NCBI RefSeq assembly: GCF_011758745.1
Contig: NZ_JAANOV010000001.1
Span: forward strand, 2,294,001 to 2,358,000
DNA length: 64,000 nt
Direction of reading: 5' to 3'
From: Amycolatopsis granulosa
GTDB lineage: Bacteria; Actinomycetota; Actinomycetes; Mycobacteriales; Pseudonocardiaceae
The number at the start of each line of letters is the position of its first letter. Positions within the stretch are counted from its first letter, which is position 1. The position numbers and the translations under genes are program-made. The notes under the pieces were generated by a model. It was not told the DNA's origin and made no database searches. It was given only the letters and a program-made list of their open reading frames with translations. Below are positions 1-7,775 of the stretch, piece by piece.

Positions 1-1341
1 CCGCCGCCCCTCCGGCAGGTTCTCCCCCGCGCACCGCGCCATCACCGGCGGGTCGGCGAGCATGATCTCGGCACGGTTGTCCTCCGCCCGCAGCACGACG
101 GCCTTGAAGGTGTCCCCGGCGCGGCCGGCGAGCATCCAGGCTTCGACCTGGTCCAGGCATGCCTTTTCGACGCGCGCCGCGAGCAGGTCCGACGCGTTCA
201 TCAGTCCCGGCAGGGCGGGCAGTGCCTCGCGCGCCCACGCCGGAACCGGCTCCCCGGCGGACACCGCCAGGCAGATTTCGGCGGCGAACCGGTCGGCCAG
301 CCGCCGGATCGGGGCGGTGACGTGCGCGTACGGGGCGCCGATGCCGGCGTGTGCGACCGTCTCGGGCAGTTCGCCGTCGAAGGCGGTGTACCCGGCACCG
401 CGCAGCAGCCGGGTGGTGTCGGTGTACAGGGCCATCGACTCCGGTTGCGCCGGGTCGAGTCCGGCCAGCAGTTCGGCCACACTCGTGCCGGCGGGCCAGT
501 CGATGCCGAGCGCGCGGGCCGAACCACGCAGCCAGAGCAGCGTCTGCGCGTCCGGATCCGGCAGGGTGCGCAGCAGGCCGATCCGGGCGTCGATCATCAT
601 CCGCGCCGCGGCCATCCCGGTGAGCAGGGAGATCTCCGCGTTCCAGGCTTCCAGCCTGGTGCGGGGCCGCATGCCCAGCACCCACTCGCCCCCGTTCGCG
701 CCGATGGCCCGGTCCGGCAGCTGCGGTTCCACCGCGCCCCGGCGGACCGCCAGCTCGCGGCGCAGCGTGCCCAGCTCCGGCAGGGCGGCGATCGACGGGT
801 GCGGGGCAGCCGGGTCCTCGGTCGCGTAGTCGAGCTGCTCGGTGGAGCGGACCAGGGCGCGGCGCACGTTCGCCTGCGTGAGCTCGCCGTCCCGGTCCAG
901 CTCCAGCGTCCACAGCACGGCGGGACGTGCCTCGCCGGGCAGCAGGCTCGCGGCACCTTCGGACAGCACGGGCGGGTGCAACGGCACCGTGCCGTCCGGG
1001 AGGTAGAGGGTCTGCCCGCGGCGACGCGCCTCGCGGTCGATCGGGCCGCCCGGCGTCACGAACGCGGCCAGGTCGGCGATCGCGTAGTGCACCCGGAAGC
1101 CACCCGCCCGCCGCTCGATCAGAATGGCCTGGTCGAGGTCCTTCGCGCCCGGCGGATCCAGCGTGACCAGGGGCAGGTCCGTCGCGTCGGCGCGACCGGC
1201 GGCGAACTCGGACGGGTCCATGACCATGCTCTCGGCCTCGGCGAGCACGGCCGGGTCGAAGTCCTCCGGCAGCTCGAACTCGGCGCGCAGCCGGGCGAAG
1301 CCGCCGTCCGCCGAGTTCGTGCCGGTCACGACGTGGGACAC
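1..1341 (-). CDS. RNB-domain exoribonuclease (RNase II/R family), 3' end outside the window
   Basis: Leftward frame of 447 codons that stays open to the window edge, so the C-terminus is missing. It encodes an RNB catalytic domain that degrades RNA 3' to 5'. The metal-binding Asp cluster is visible as LDPPGAKDLDQA (D62, D68, D70), with Gln at position 71 where E. coli RNase II has a fourth Asp; further family blocks are HYAIADLAAF, RRGQTLYLPDGTVPL and APIRRLADRF. There is no obvious N-terminal cold-shock domain, which fits the short actinobacterial type. The GTG at 1341 is preferred because a TAGGGT -10 element lies exactly 6 bases upstream, predicting a leaderless message; the GTG at 1329 is the alternative. 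The gene is divergent from the ATPase gene at 1466. Confidence 0.85.
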   Translation of the reverse strand, partial: MSHVVTGTNSADGGFARLRAEFELPEDFDPAVLAEAESMVMDPSEFAAGRADATDLPLVTLDPPGAKDLDQAILIERRAGGFRVHYAIADLAAFVTPGGPIDREARRRGQTLYLPDGTVPLHPPVLSEGAASLLPGEARPAVLWTLELDRDGELTQANVRRALVRSTEQLDYATEDPAAPHPSIAALPELGTLRRELAVRRGAVEPQLPDRAIGANGGEWVLGMRPRTRLEAWNAEISLLTGMAAARMMIDARIGLLRTLPDPDAQTLLWLRGSARALGIDWPAGTSVAELLAGLDPAQPESMALYTDTTRLLRGAGYTAFDGELPETVAHAGIGAPYAHVTAPIRRLADRFAAEICLAVSAGEPVPAWAREALPALPGLMNASDLLAARVEKACLDQVEAWMLAGRAGDTFKAVVLRAEDNRAEIMLADPPVMARCAGENLPEGRR

Positions 1342-1347
1342 CCCCCA

Positions 1348-1353
1348 ACCCTA
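1348..1353 (-). promoter_or_regulatory. Predicted -10 element of a leaderless promoter for the RNB ribonuclease
   Basis: TAGGGT read on the minus strand, followed by a 6-base spacer and then the GTG at 1341. No convincing -35 is seen. Confidence 0.45.
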
Positions 1354-1403
1354 ACCCGGTACGCGCGCATCGGTCGCCCGATCGTGCTTGCGCCGGATGG
1401 GTG

Positions 1404-1442
1404 TATCTTGCCCGCACACTGACGAAAACCGATATCGTTTTC
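1404..1442 (+). promoter_or_regulatory. Promoter and inverted-repeat operator ahead of the CooC-like ATPase gene
   Basis: TATCTT at 1404-1409 can serve as a -10 element with transcription starting near 1415. Just downstream, 1424-1442 is an inverted repeat with 6-base arms, GAAAAC and GTTTTC, separated by 7 bases that contain GATATC. On the minus strand the left part reads TGAAAACGAT, which resembles the actinobacterial Zur consensus half (TGAAAAC-G-...). A repressor bound here would sit on the start of the transcript. The regulator's identity is inference; the repeat is plainly visible. Confidence 0.4.
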
Positions 1443-1465
1443 ATCAACGGAAGGGTGCGCACACT

Positions 1466-2428
1466 GTGAAAGTCGCCTTCGTCGGCAAGGGCGGCAGCGG
1501 GAAGACCACGCTGACCTCGCTGTTCGCCGGGTACCTCGCCGGTTCCGGCTGCCCGGTCCTGGCCATCGACGCCGACATCAACCAGCACCTGGCCGTGGCA
1601 CTGGGCGCGTCCGCCGAGGAGGCGGCCGCGCTGCCGGCGCTCGGCGAGCACCTCACCCTGATCAAGGACTGGCTGCGCGGCGACAACCCGCGGATCACCG
1701 GCGCCGGCGCGATGATCAAGACGACTCCGCCCGGCCGGGGCTCACGACTGCTGCGGCCGTTCGAGGACAACCCGGTCTTCGCGGCCTGCTTCCGGGACGT
1801 CGCCGGCGTCCGGCTGGGCGTCACCGGCCGGTTCTCCGAGGACGACCTGGGCGTCGCCTGCTACCACTCCAAGGTCGGCGCGGCCGAGCTGCTGCTGAAC
1901 CACCTGGTCGACGACGCCGGCGAGTACGTCGTGATGGACATGACGGCGGGCGCCGACGCGTTCGCCTCCGGCCTGTTCACCCGGTTCGACGTGACGTTCC
2001 TGGTGTGCGAGCCGACCCGGCGCAGCGTCGGCGTGTACCGGCAGTACGCCGAGTACGCGCGCGACTTCGGGGTGCGGCTCGCCGTCGTCGGGAACAAGGT
2101 CACCGACGACGAGGACGTCGAGTTCCTGCGTGCGGAGCTGGGCACCGATCTGCTGTGCTGGCTGACCGGGTCGGCGCACGTGCGGGCCGCCGAACGCGGC
2201 CGGGCACGGCCGATCGCGGCGCTGGAGCCGCACAACCTGGACGCACTGGCCACGCTCCGGTCCACTGTGGATTCCACGCAGCGGGACTGGGCGAAGTTCC
2301 ACCGCCAGGCGGTCGAGTTCCACCTGCGCAACGCCCGGTCGTGGGGCAACGAGCGCACGGGCGAGGACCTGGCCGCACAGGTGGACCCCGAATTCGTGCC
2401 CGGCCCGCCCGCGCTGGCCGGGGCCTAG
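1466..2428 (+). CDS. ParA/MinD superfamily P-loop ATPase, CooC-like
   Basis: 320 aa. It opens with a deviant Walker A, GKGGSGKTT (residues 7-15), followed by the AIDADIN block typical of the SIMIBI ATPases (MinD, ParA, NifH, CooC). CooC proteins use ATP to insert metal (nickel) into carbon monoxide dehydrogenase, but no such enzyme is encoded here, so the client is unknown. The GTG at 1466 has GGAAGG 11 bases upstream and starts exactly at the P-loop strand; longer in-frame extensions would run through the operator. The next gene starts 20 bases downstream with its own strong ribosome site, so the two are probably co-transcribed. The upstream inverted repeat hints at metal-dependent control. 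The ATPase family is certain; the CooC-type role is inference. Confidence 0.75.
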   Translation: MKVAFVGKGGSGKTTLTSLFAGYLAGSGCPVLAIDADINQHLAVALGASAEEAAALPALGEHLTLIKDWLRGDNPRITGAGAMIKTTPPGRGSRLLRPFEDNPVFAACFRDVAGVRLGVTGRFSEDDLGVACYHSKVGAAELLLNHLVDDAGEYVVMDMTAGADAFASGLFTRFDVTFLVCEPTRRSVGVYRQYAEYARDFGVRLAVVGNKVTDDEDVEFLRAELGTDLLCWLTGSAHVRAAERGRARPIAALEPHNLDALATLRSTVDSTQRDWAKFHRQAVEFHLRNARSWGNERTGEDLAAQVDPEFVPGPPALAGA

Positions 2429-2448
2429 TGGAAACCGGAAGGAGCACG

Positions 2449-2841
2449 ATGTCCCTCGATGTACCCGCCGACCTGCTCGCCCGCGCCGAATCGGGTGCCG
2501 TGACCGATGACGAGTTCGTCGCCTGCGTGCGCGACTCGCTGCCCTACGCGTGGCAGGTCGTCAGCCAGGTGGCCGCCGACCTCGCGGCCGGCACCGCCGG
2601 CTTCGCCGGCCACGCGACCCCGCCGCCGAGTGAGCAGGAGCGCGGCCAGCTGCTGCGGGCGCTGGCGTCCGACGCCATCCGCGGCGGGCTGGAGCGGCAC
2701 TTCGGCATGAAACTGGCCTTCCAGAACTGCCACCGCGTCGCGGCGTTCCGTCCGGCGGCAGTGGACAGCGACGACTACCGGGAGTTCATCTCACCGGCCG
2801 GTCAGCTGCGCAACCAGAGCCCCGAGCTGCGCGACTGCTGA
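2449..2841 (+). CDS. Small conserved-looking protein of unknown function, partner of the CooC-like ATPase
   Basis: 130 aa, soluble and mostly helical, with no signal peptide or membrane segment. It is not recognised. The start ATG at 2449 is set by the ribosome site GGAAGGAG, 6 bases away. A single Cys-containing motif, FQNCHRVAAF, lies near residue 90, and the chain ends in Cys (ELRDC); these could bind metal, but that is speculation. It lies directly behind the P-loop ATPase gene and ahead of a strong terminator, so the two form a bicistronic unit. The short spacing suggests that the two proteins act together, for example ATPase with client or adaptor. Confidence 0.65.
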   Translation: MSLDVPADLLARAESGAVTDDEFVACVRDSLPYAWQVVSQVAADLAAGTAGFAGHATPPPSEQERGQLLRALASDAIRGGLERHFGMKLAFQNCHRVAAFRPAAVDSDDYREFISPAGQLRNQSPELRDC

Positions 2842-2854
2842 ACGGGTCGAAGCG

Positions 2855-2880
2855 GCCCCGGACCGGACCCGGTCCGGGGC
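2855..2880. terminator. Bidirectional intrinsic terminator
   Basis: A 12-bp perfect stem, GCCCCGGACCGG / CCGGTCCGGGGC, with a tiny loop and followed by TCTTCTCATTT on the plus strand. It separates the converging genes that end at 2841 and 2886. Confidence 0.75.
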
Positions 2881-2885
2881 TCTTC

Positions 2886-3083
2886 TCATTTCCACCTGGC
2901 GTCTTCCTCATCGGCCTTGCGGGTCCGCTCGCGCGCGATCTCGAGCGCCCGTTTCGCCGTCGCCTCGTCGGGATAGGGGCCGAGGAGGTCGATGGACCGC
3001 GACCGCTCGAGGTGTTCCACCTCGCCGGTGCGGGTGTTGTAGTACCAGCCCTGGTCCGGGTTCGGGTCCGTGTCTTTCGCCAT
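2886..3083 (-). CDS. Small SPOR-like protein of unknown function
   Basis: 65 aa, highly charged and soluble. The N-terminal part, QGWYYNTRTGEVEH, looks like a WW-type strand pair. The middle GPYPDEATAKRALE resembles the repeat of SPOR domains, which bind peptidoglycan glycans, but the protein holds only about half of such a domain. Similar short proteins occur widely in actinomycetes. It lies 39 bases beyond the last gene of the T4SS-like operon, in the same orientation, so it may be its last member or a separate housekeeping gene. Function unknown. Confidence 0.6.
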   Translation of the reverse strand: MAKDTDPNPDQGWYYNTRTGEVEHLERSRSIDLLGPYPDEATAKRALEIARERTRKADEEDARWK

Positions 3084-3122
3084 GCCCCGAGCTTCGCACC
3101 CGGCGCGGACCCGCGCCAGCGG

Positions 3123-4097
3123 TCAGGGGCGGTAGCGGTACGGCAGCTCCGTCGGCCGGCCGGTCGGGCCGAAGTCCTGCTCCGGCTGGTCCTCCTCGAA
3201 CCAGTCCCGGTTCGCCCTCGCGGGCGCCGCCGGCTCCGCATCGGCCGTGCGGCCGCCCAGGGGGATACCGGCCGCCGGAGTGGGCTGGGGCTGCGGCGGC
3301 AACGGCTCGGTGAACCGAGGCCGCTCCTCCACCGGCTCCATCGTGCGCCACGCCTGCGGGTCCGTGACCGGCCGCGTATCCGGCTGCGCGGTCGCCGGCG
3401 TGGGTAGCGCCGCACCCGGCTCGGACACCGGCGCCCAGCCGCTCTCCCGCGCCGGCCTGGCGCCCGCTTCGGGCGGCGTTCGCGGTGCCGCCAGCTTCTT
3501 CGGCGGCTCCGGCAGCGGCGGCACCTCGGGCGACGGCGTGGTCGGCGTGGTCCGCCACACCGGAGCCGGCGGGATGATCATCGGCGCGGCCCGCGGCGCT
3601 TCCGGGGCCGGGGCGGCGGCCCGCGGTTCGCGGCGGGACTGGCCGCGTGGCGGGATCGGGTCCAGGCACGGCACCAGGACCGTGGTGTTCTCCGGCTCCT
3701 CGACCTTCCGCCCGCTGCGCTCGCGGTAGATCATGTCGCCGTCGCCGTCGATCTCGACCAGGTAGCCGACCTCCGCGAGCTGCTCTTCGTCCAGGTTGAC
3801 GAGCTTTTCGTAGCGCGACGGCACGGTGCGGTACACCGGCCACGACAACGACCGGTGCTGCTGGTGGAACTGCGCCAGCAGACCGGCCATCTGCTGCTGC
3901 CACGGCAACGACATCGACTCGGCCAGCGACCGCGGCAGCACGACGTAACCCTCGTCCACGCCGGGCAGCGTCTGCGACAGGTAGTCGGCCAGCGGAGTGC
4001 TGGACGCCGGCGGCCCCGAACGCGGCGGGGGCGGCGGGGCACCGAACAGATCGCCCAGCTGCGCCGGCTTCTTGCGCTTACCGAACTTCTTCGCCAC
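3123..4097 (-). CDS. Proline-rich cytoplasmic protein at the end of the T4SS-like operon
   Basis: 324 aa. The N-terminus is basic (AKKFGKRKK) and followed by a Pro stretch. A folded part at about residues 35-130 includes WQQQMAGLLAQFHQQHR, and from residue 140 to the end the chain is Pro/Ala/Glu-rich and probably disordered. There is no signal peptide or membrane segment. The GTG at 4097 is fixed by a near-perfect Shine-Dalgarno, GGAGGTGAT. It follows the wall-hydrolase gene by 13 bases, so it belongs to the operon. I do not recognise the family; low-complexity tails of this type often serve as scaffolds or recruit partners at membrane machines. Confidence 0.6.
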   Translation of the reverse strand: MAKKFGKRKKPAQLGDLFGAPPPPPRSGPPASSTPLADYLSQTLPGVDEGYVVLPRSLAESMSLPWQQQMAGLLAQFHQQHRSLSWPVYRTVPSRYEKLVNLDEEQLAEVGYLVEIDGDGDMIYRERSGRKVEEPENTTVLVPCLDPIPPRGQSRREPRAAAPAPEAPRAAPMIIPPAPVWRTTPTTPSPEVPPLPEPPKKLAAPRTPPEAGARPARESGWAPVSEPGAALPTPATAQPDTRPVTDPQAWRTMEPVEERPRFTEPLPPQPQPTPAAGIPLGGRTADAEPAAPARANRDWFEEDQPEQDFGPTGRPTELPYRYRP

Positions 4098-4110
4098 CGG
4101 GAATCACCTC

Positions 4111-5109
4111 CTACACACCGGGCCGGACTGCCTGCGGCACGAGTTCGTCTTCGGTCCAGGAAACCTTCCGGATGTGCACCGGCACACCGTCCTGCTGCGC
4201 CTCCACGATCTTCCCGTCGCCAAGGTACATCGCGACGTGGTGAATGGTCGCCGGGTTCGAGGTGTCGTAGGCCCAGAACAGCAGGTCACCGGGCTGGGCG
4301 TCCCGCACCGGGAGCATCGCGCCGTTGTGGTACTGGTCGCGCGACACCCGGCTGAGCGTGATGCCCGCCGCCTCGTACGCCCGCAGCATCAGACCGGAGC
4401 AGTCGTAGGCGTTCGGGCCCGTCGCGCCCCACACGTAGGGTTTGCCCTGCTCCCCCAGCGCGAACTGGATGGCGGCCGACGCGGCGTTGTTCGGCGGCAG
4501 CACCAGGCCCGCGCTCTGCCCGCAGCCGACCATGTCCGCGACCTGCCCGAGGTTTTCCACCAGGTGGGCGGCCATCTGCTCCCACTTGTGGTACCGGTCC
4601 GGGAAGGCCGAACGCTCGACGTCCTGCGCCGAGGCGCCGGGACGCTGCTTGTCCCAGTCCGGCACGGCGAGCAGCACGTCGTAGAACTTGTTGATCTGGT
4701 ACGGAATGTCCTGCAGCTGCGCGACCGTGCCCCAGCCCATCGACGGCCGCATCTGGAAGATGCCCAGCGAGTCGCGGTCGCCGTAGTTCAGGTTGTGCAT
4801 GCCCGACTCGGTCATCCCGGCCTGGATCGCGATCTGCCAGGCACGCGGGGACAGGCCACGCTGCTTGCCGATCTCGATGATCTGCCCGACGATGAACTGC
4901 TGGTCGCCGGTGAGCCGCGCGGCTTGCGCGGCACCCTGGTCGCCACCCGGCACGCTCGGCCCGATCGCGGCATCGCAGCTGACGTTGCGGTAGGCGGCCT
5001 GCATCTGGGCCTGCTGCTGGTCGGTCACGACCTTGCTGAGCACCCCGACGGTCGCCACCCCGGCGAACAGGACGGCGGCCAGGCCGCCGGCGAGGACACC
5101 GATCCGCAT
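4111..5109 (-). CDS. Secreted lysozyme-like plus NlpC/P60 wall hydrolase (VirB1-like)
   Basis: 332 aa. The N-terminus is a membrane anchor or signal (GVLAGGLAAVLFAGVATVGVL). A lysozyme-like region around residues 70-150 carries the motif YGDRDSLGIFQMRPS common to actinobacterial muramidase-type domains, with Glu in MTESGMH as the candidate catalytic acid. An NlpC/P60 peptidase domain follows from about residue 215, with Cys in YDCSGL and His in IHHVAMYLGDG. The pair of activities would open peptidoglycan locally, the job of VirB1 in type IV secretion. The start at 5109 lies 3 bases after the stop of the VirB8-like gene, so translation is probably coupled. Confidence 0.82.
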   Translation of the reverse strand: MRIGVLAGGLAAVLFAGVATVGVLSKVVTDQQQAQMQAAYRNVSCDAAIGPSVPGGDQGAAQAARLTGDQQFIVGQIIEIGKQRGLSPRAWQIAIQAGMTESGMHNLNYGDRDSLGIFQMRPSMGWGTVAQLQDIPYQINKFYDVLLAVPDWDKQRPGASAQDVERSAFPDRYHKWEQMAAHLVENLGQVADMVGCGQSAGLVLPPNNAASAAIQFALGEQGKPYVWGATGPNAYDCSGLMLRAYEAAGITLSRVSRDQYHNGAMLPVRDAQPGDLLFWAYDTSNPATIHHVAMYLGDGKIVEAQQDGVPVHIRKVSWTEDELVPQAVRPGV

Positions 5110-5112
5110 GGG

Positions 5113-5709
5113 TCAGCTCGCCTGGTCGAAGCCGGTGACGAGCCAGCCGGCCGGGGTCTTCGCGACGGTGATCGACAGCCTCGGGCCGTCGGTGGGGACG
5201 AGCACCTCGACGGAACTGGTGTAGGACTTGGTGACCGTCGGTTCGCCGGTCACCCGGGTGGCCGGGACGTTCGCCGGGTCCACTGTGGACATCTCCGGCA
5301 GGTACTCCGCCGTCGTGAGTGGACGCAGGCCGTCCAGCCACTGGGCGTTGGTGATCCCGGCCGGGTGCGTGGACCACGCGGTGGCCCACTGCCTGGCGAC
5401 CTGCAGCGCCGCCGGGTCCGGCGCGGCGGGCGTCGGCTGCAGCAGGGGCGCGGTGAGCCGGGTCGGCAGGGGTGTCGACGTGGCACCGCTCGGTGGCCGT
5501 GTCGTGGTGCCGTCGGCACCCTGCACGCGGACCGGGGCCGGCCCGGGACGGCCGGGATGGCCCAGCAGCTGCGGCACCACGATGCCGATCGCGACGATCA
5601 GCACGATGACCGCGACGGCGCTGCCGACGAGGTGGGCGGGCGAGCGCAGCGGGAAACCCCAGATGCGGCGGTAGACGGCGGCGCGGCCGCGGTTGGTCCG
5701 GATCGGCAT
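5113..5709 (-). CDS. VirB8/TcpC-like single-pass membrane protein
   Basis: 198 aa: a basic cytoplasmic head, one membrane helix at about residues 26-50, a Pro/Thr-rich linker, then a roughly 100-residue domain from ARQWATAW to the end, with the alternating strand pattern and final GWLVTGFDQ seen in NTF2-like folds. That architecture matches TcpC and VirB8, inner-membrane scaffolds of conjugation machines. The gene lies between the VirB6-like and wall-hydrolase genes with 3-5 base gaps. GGTGAGG precedes the ATG. The family assignment rests on architecture and context more than on sequence motifs. Confidence 0.65.
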   Translation of the reverse strand: MPIRTNRGRAAVYRRIWGFPLRSPAHLVGSAVAVIVLIVAIGIVVPQLLGHPGRPGPAPVRVQGADGTTTRPPSGATSTPLPTRLTAPLLQPTPAAPDPAALQVARQWATAWSTHPAGITNAQWLDGLRPLTTAEYLPEMSTVDPANVPATRVTGEPTVTKSYTSSVEVLVPTDGPRLSITVAKTPAGWLVTGFDQAS

Positions 5710-5714
5710 CTACC

Positions 5715-7775
5715 TCACCGCACGATCCGGTCGGTGTCCCGGAGATCCTCGCGCACCTCGAGCCCGCGCGAGGGCCGGTACAGCACGTGAACCGGCTTGC
5801 CGCCGACGAGTTCCCGCCCGGCGCGGCGTGGTTCCGGCCGCTGCGCGGGGGTGGCGGACACGCCCGGCCGCGAAATGCGCGACGGGATGACCACCGGGTC
5901 GGGTTCGTCCCAGCCCCGGTCGTAGACCGGCGAGGTGTCCACGCGGCGGCTCGGCGGCTGCGCGACCGGCGGCATCCAGCCGTCGGCGCGGCGCGTGGTG
6001 CCCGGCGGCGCCGAGTAGACGAACGCGTCCGGATCGGCGCCCTGCGGGACGTAGCCGGCGTGGGCGGGCTGGTTGCCACCGCCCGAAGGCAGTCCACGGC
6101 GGGTCCGGGCGGGCAGCGCGGGGCCACCACCCGGCCACGGCGCGCCGGACCAGGCAGCCGCCGGGCGGGCGGCCATCGCACCCGCGCCGTCGAGCCGCTG
6201 CGCGGTGGCGAACACGGTCGCCTCGGGACGCCCGCGACCGGCCGACCCGGTCGGGCTGGCCACCTCGCTCTCCTCGCCCTCGCGCACGCTGTCCCAGAAC
6301 TCGTCCTGCGGCGTCGGCCCCTGCTTCTTGCGGAACCGGCTGAACAGCCCCCCGCTCGGCGCCGGAATGGACGACCCGACCATGCCGACCGACATCTCGA
6401 CCATCTGCCACAGGCGGCGCACCGGCCGCCCGACGAGGAAGAGCAGCACCGTCACCAGACCCGCCATGACCATCTGGGTGAGAATCGACAGCGAATTCCC
6501 CGCAGCGAAGATCGCCTGCAACAGCAGGGCGTGCACACCGGCGAGCACCGAGAGGACGAGCAGGTTGAACCCGACCGCGCCGATCAACCGGGCGACTCGG
6601 CGCAGGATGTCGTGGTGCAGGAGCGCGACGAGCCCGATCAGCGGAGCGGTCAGCACGAACAACCGGATCAGCACCTGGGCCAGGAGCACGGAAGCCTTGG
6701 CCAGCAACTGGAACAGGGCGTAGACCAGGCTCTGGCCCAGCGCGAGGAATCCCGAACCAGTCCGGCTGCCACCTTCACCCGTGAAGTACTGGGTGGCGGG
6801 ACCGAGCTGAGTGGAAATGTTCTTGTAGGCGGCCTTCTTCCCGTCCACCACGCCCTGGTTGGCATCATCGCCGTTGCGGATCTGGTCCCATGTGAAGGCT
6901 TGCGCGTCGAGCAGCGGGCGCCCGAACTGCTGCGCCTGCGAGGAATCCGGGGCGCCGAATTCGCCCCGCAACCAGTTGCTGTAGATCACCTGGTTGTACA
7001 GGTCGGTCGGCAGAATCTCACGCACGATACGGTCGCCGGAGTTGTCCACGAATCCGGCCTGGATGTTCGTGCTCGTTTGCACGATGGCCCGGTCGATGGG
7101 ATCGAAGTACTGCAGCATGGCCATCGACGAGGCCGCGAGCCAGACGGCCCCAAGGGCGTAGAGCCCGCGTTTGCTCACGGCCGACAGATCACCCCGCCAG
7201 ATGTTGCGGAACATCATGATGGCGAGCACCAGCGCGAACAGGCCGAACAGCTGGGCGTAGATGTTGTTGTAAACCTTTTCCGCACCCGACTTGACGGCGT
7301 TGTAGATGGGGTTGAGGAGCCCGCCTTCCATCACGGTGTAGTGCAGCGAGTTGGTCGCTCCGACGATGTTCTTGCCGATGTTGAACAGCTGGTTGCCGGC
7401 CCAGGTGTCAATGGTCGTGTTCGGGCTGGTGATTCCGGACAACGGGCCGCAGTCGGTCTGGTAGACGTACCAGACGGTGCCCGCATAGCTGTAGTCGAGG
7501 TAACCACTGCCGTTCTCGCCATGACGCGCCGGCGGGTCCAGCGCGCCCACCAGCCCGGAACCGGGCCGCTCCGGATTCGGTGCGTCGCCGCAGGCTGCGG
7601 CTGACGCGGAGGGCGCCAGGACGGTCGTCTGGAAGGCCATCACCAGGACTACTCCCAGCACGGCCGTCCAGCGGGGTGGTCTCTTGCGGCGGCTGCCGCG
7701 GTTCTTCAGACCCCTGCGGAGCGCGTGCCAGCACCCGGCCAGGGCGAGCACGCTCAGGACCGTCACGAGCGTCAT
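5715..7775 (-). CDS. Polytopic membrane protein, VirB6/TrbL-like
   Basis: 686 aa. An N-terminal helix (VLSVLALAGCWHALR) is followed by a second segment ending in a signal-like ATTVLAPSASAAACG region. A long exported stretch comes next, then at about residues 220-520 five or more hydrophobic helices (FGLFALVLAIMMF, LLAQVLIRLFVLTAPL, LLFLVGRPVRRLW). The remaining 150 residues are a disordered Pro/Arg-rich tail. In T4SS, VirB6 and TrbL proteins form the inner-membrane channel. The start ATG at 7775 overlaps the VirB4 stop as ATGA, which fixes it and implies coupled translation in a roughly 1:1 ratio. Confidence 0.75.
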   Translation of the reverse strand: MTLVTVLSVLALAGCWHALRRGLKNRGSRRKRPPRWTAVLGVVLVMAFQTTVLAPSASAAACGDAPNPERPGSGLVGALDPPARHGENGSGYLDYSYAGTVWYVYQTDCGPLSGITSPNTTIDTWAGNQLFNIGKNIVGATNSLHYTVMEGGLLNPIYNAVKSGAEKVYNNIYAQLFGLFALVLAIMMFRNIWRGDLSAVSKRGLYALGAVWLAASSMAMLQYFDPIDRAIVQTSTNIQAGFVDNSGDRIVREILPTDLYNQVIYSNWLRGEFGAPDSSQAQQFGRPLLDAQAFTWDQIRNGDDANQGVVDGKKAAYKNISTQLGPATQYFTGEGGSRTGSGFLALGQSLVYALFQLLAKASVLLAQVLIRLFVLTAPLIGLVALLHHDILRRVARLIGAVGFNLLVLSVLAGVHALLLQAIFAAGNSLSILTQMVMAGLVTVLLFLVGRPVRRLWQMVEMSVGMVGSSIPAPSGGLFSRFRKKQGPTPQDEFWDSVREGEESEVASPTGSAGRGRPEATVFATAQRLDGAGAMAARPAAAWSGAPWPGGGPALPARTRRGLPSGGGNQPAHAGYVPQGADPDAFVYSAPPGTTRRADGWMPPVAQPPSRRVDTSPVYDRGWDEPDPVVIPSRISRPGVSATPAQRPEPRRAGRELVGGKPVHVLYRPSRGLEVREDLRDTDRIVR

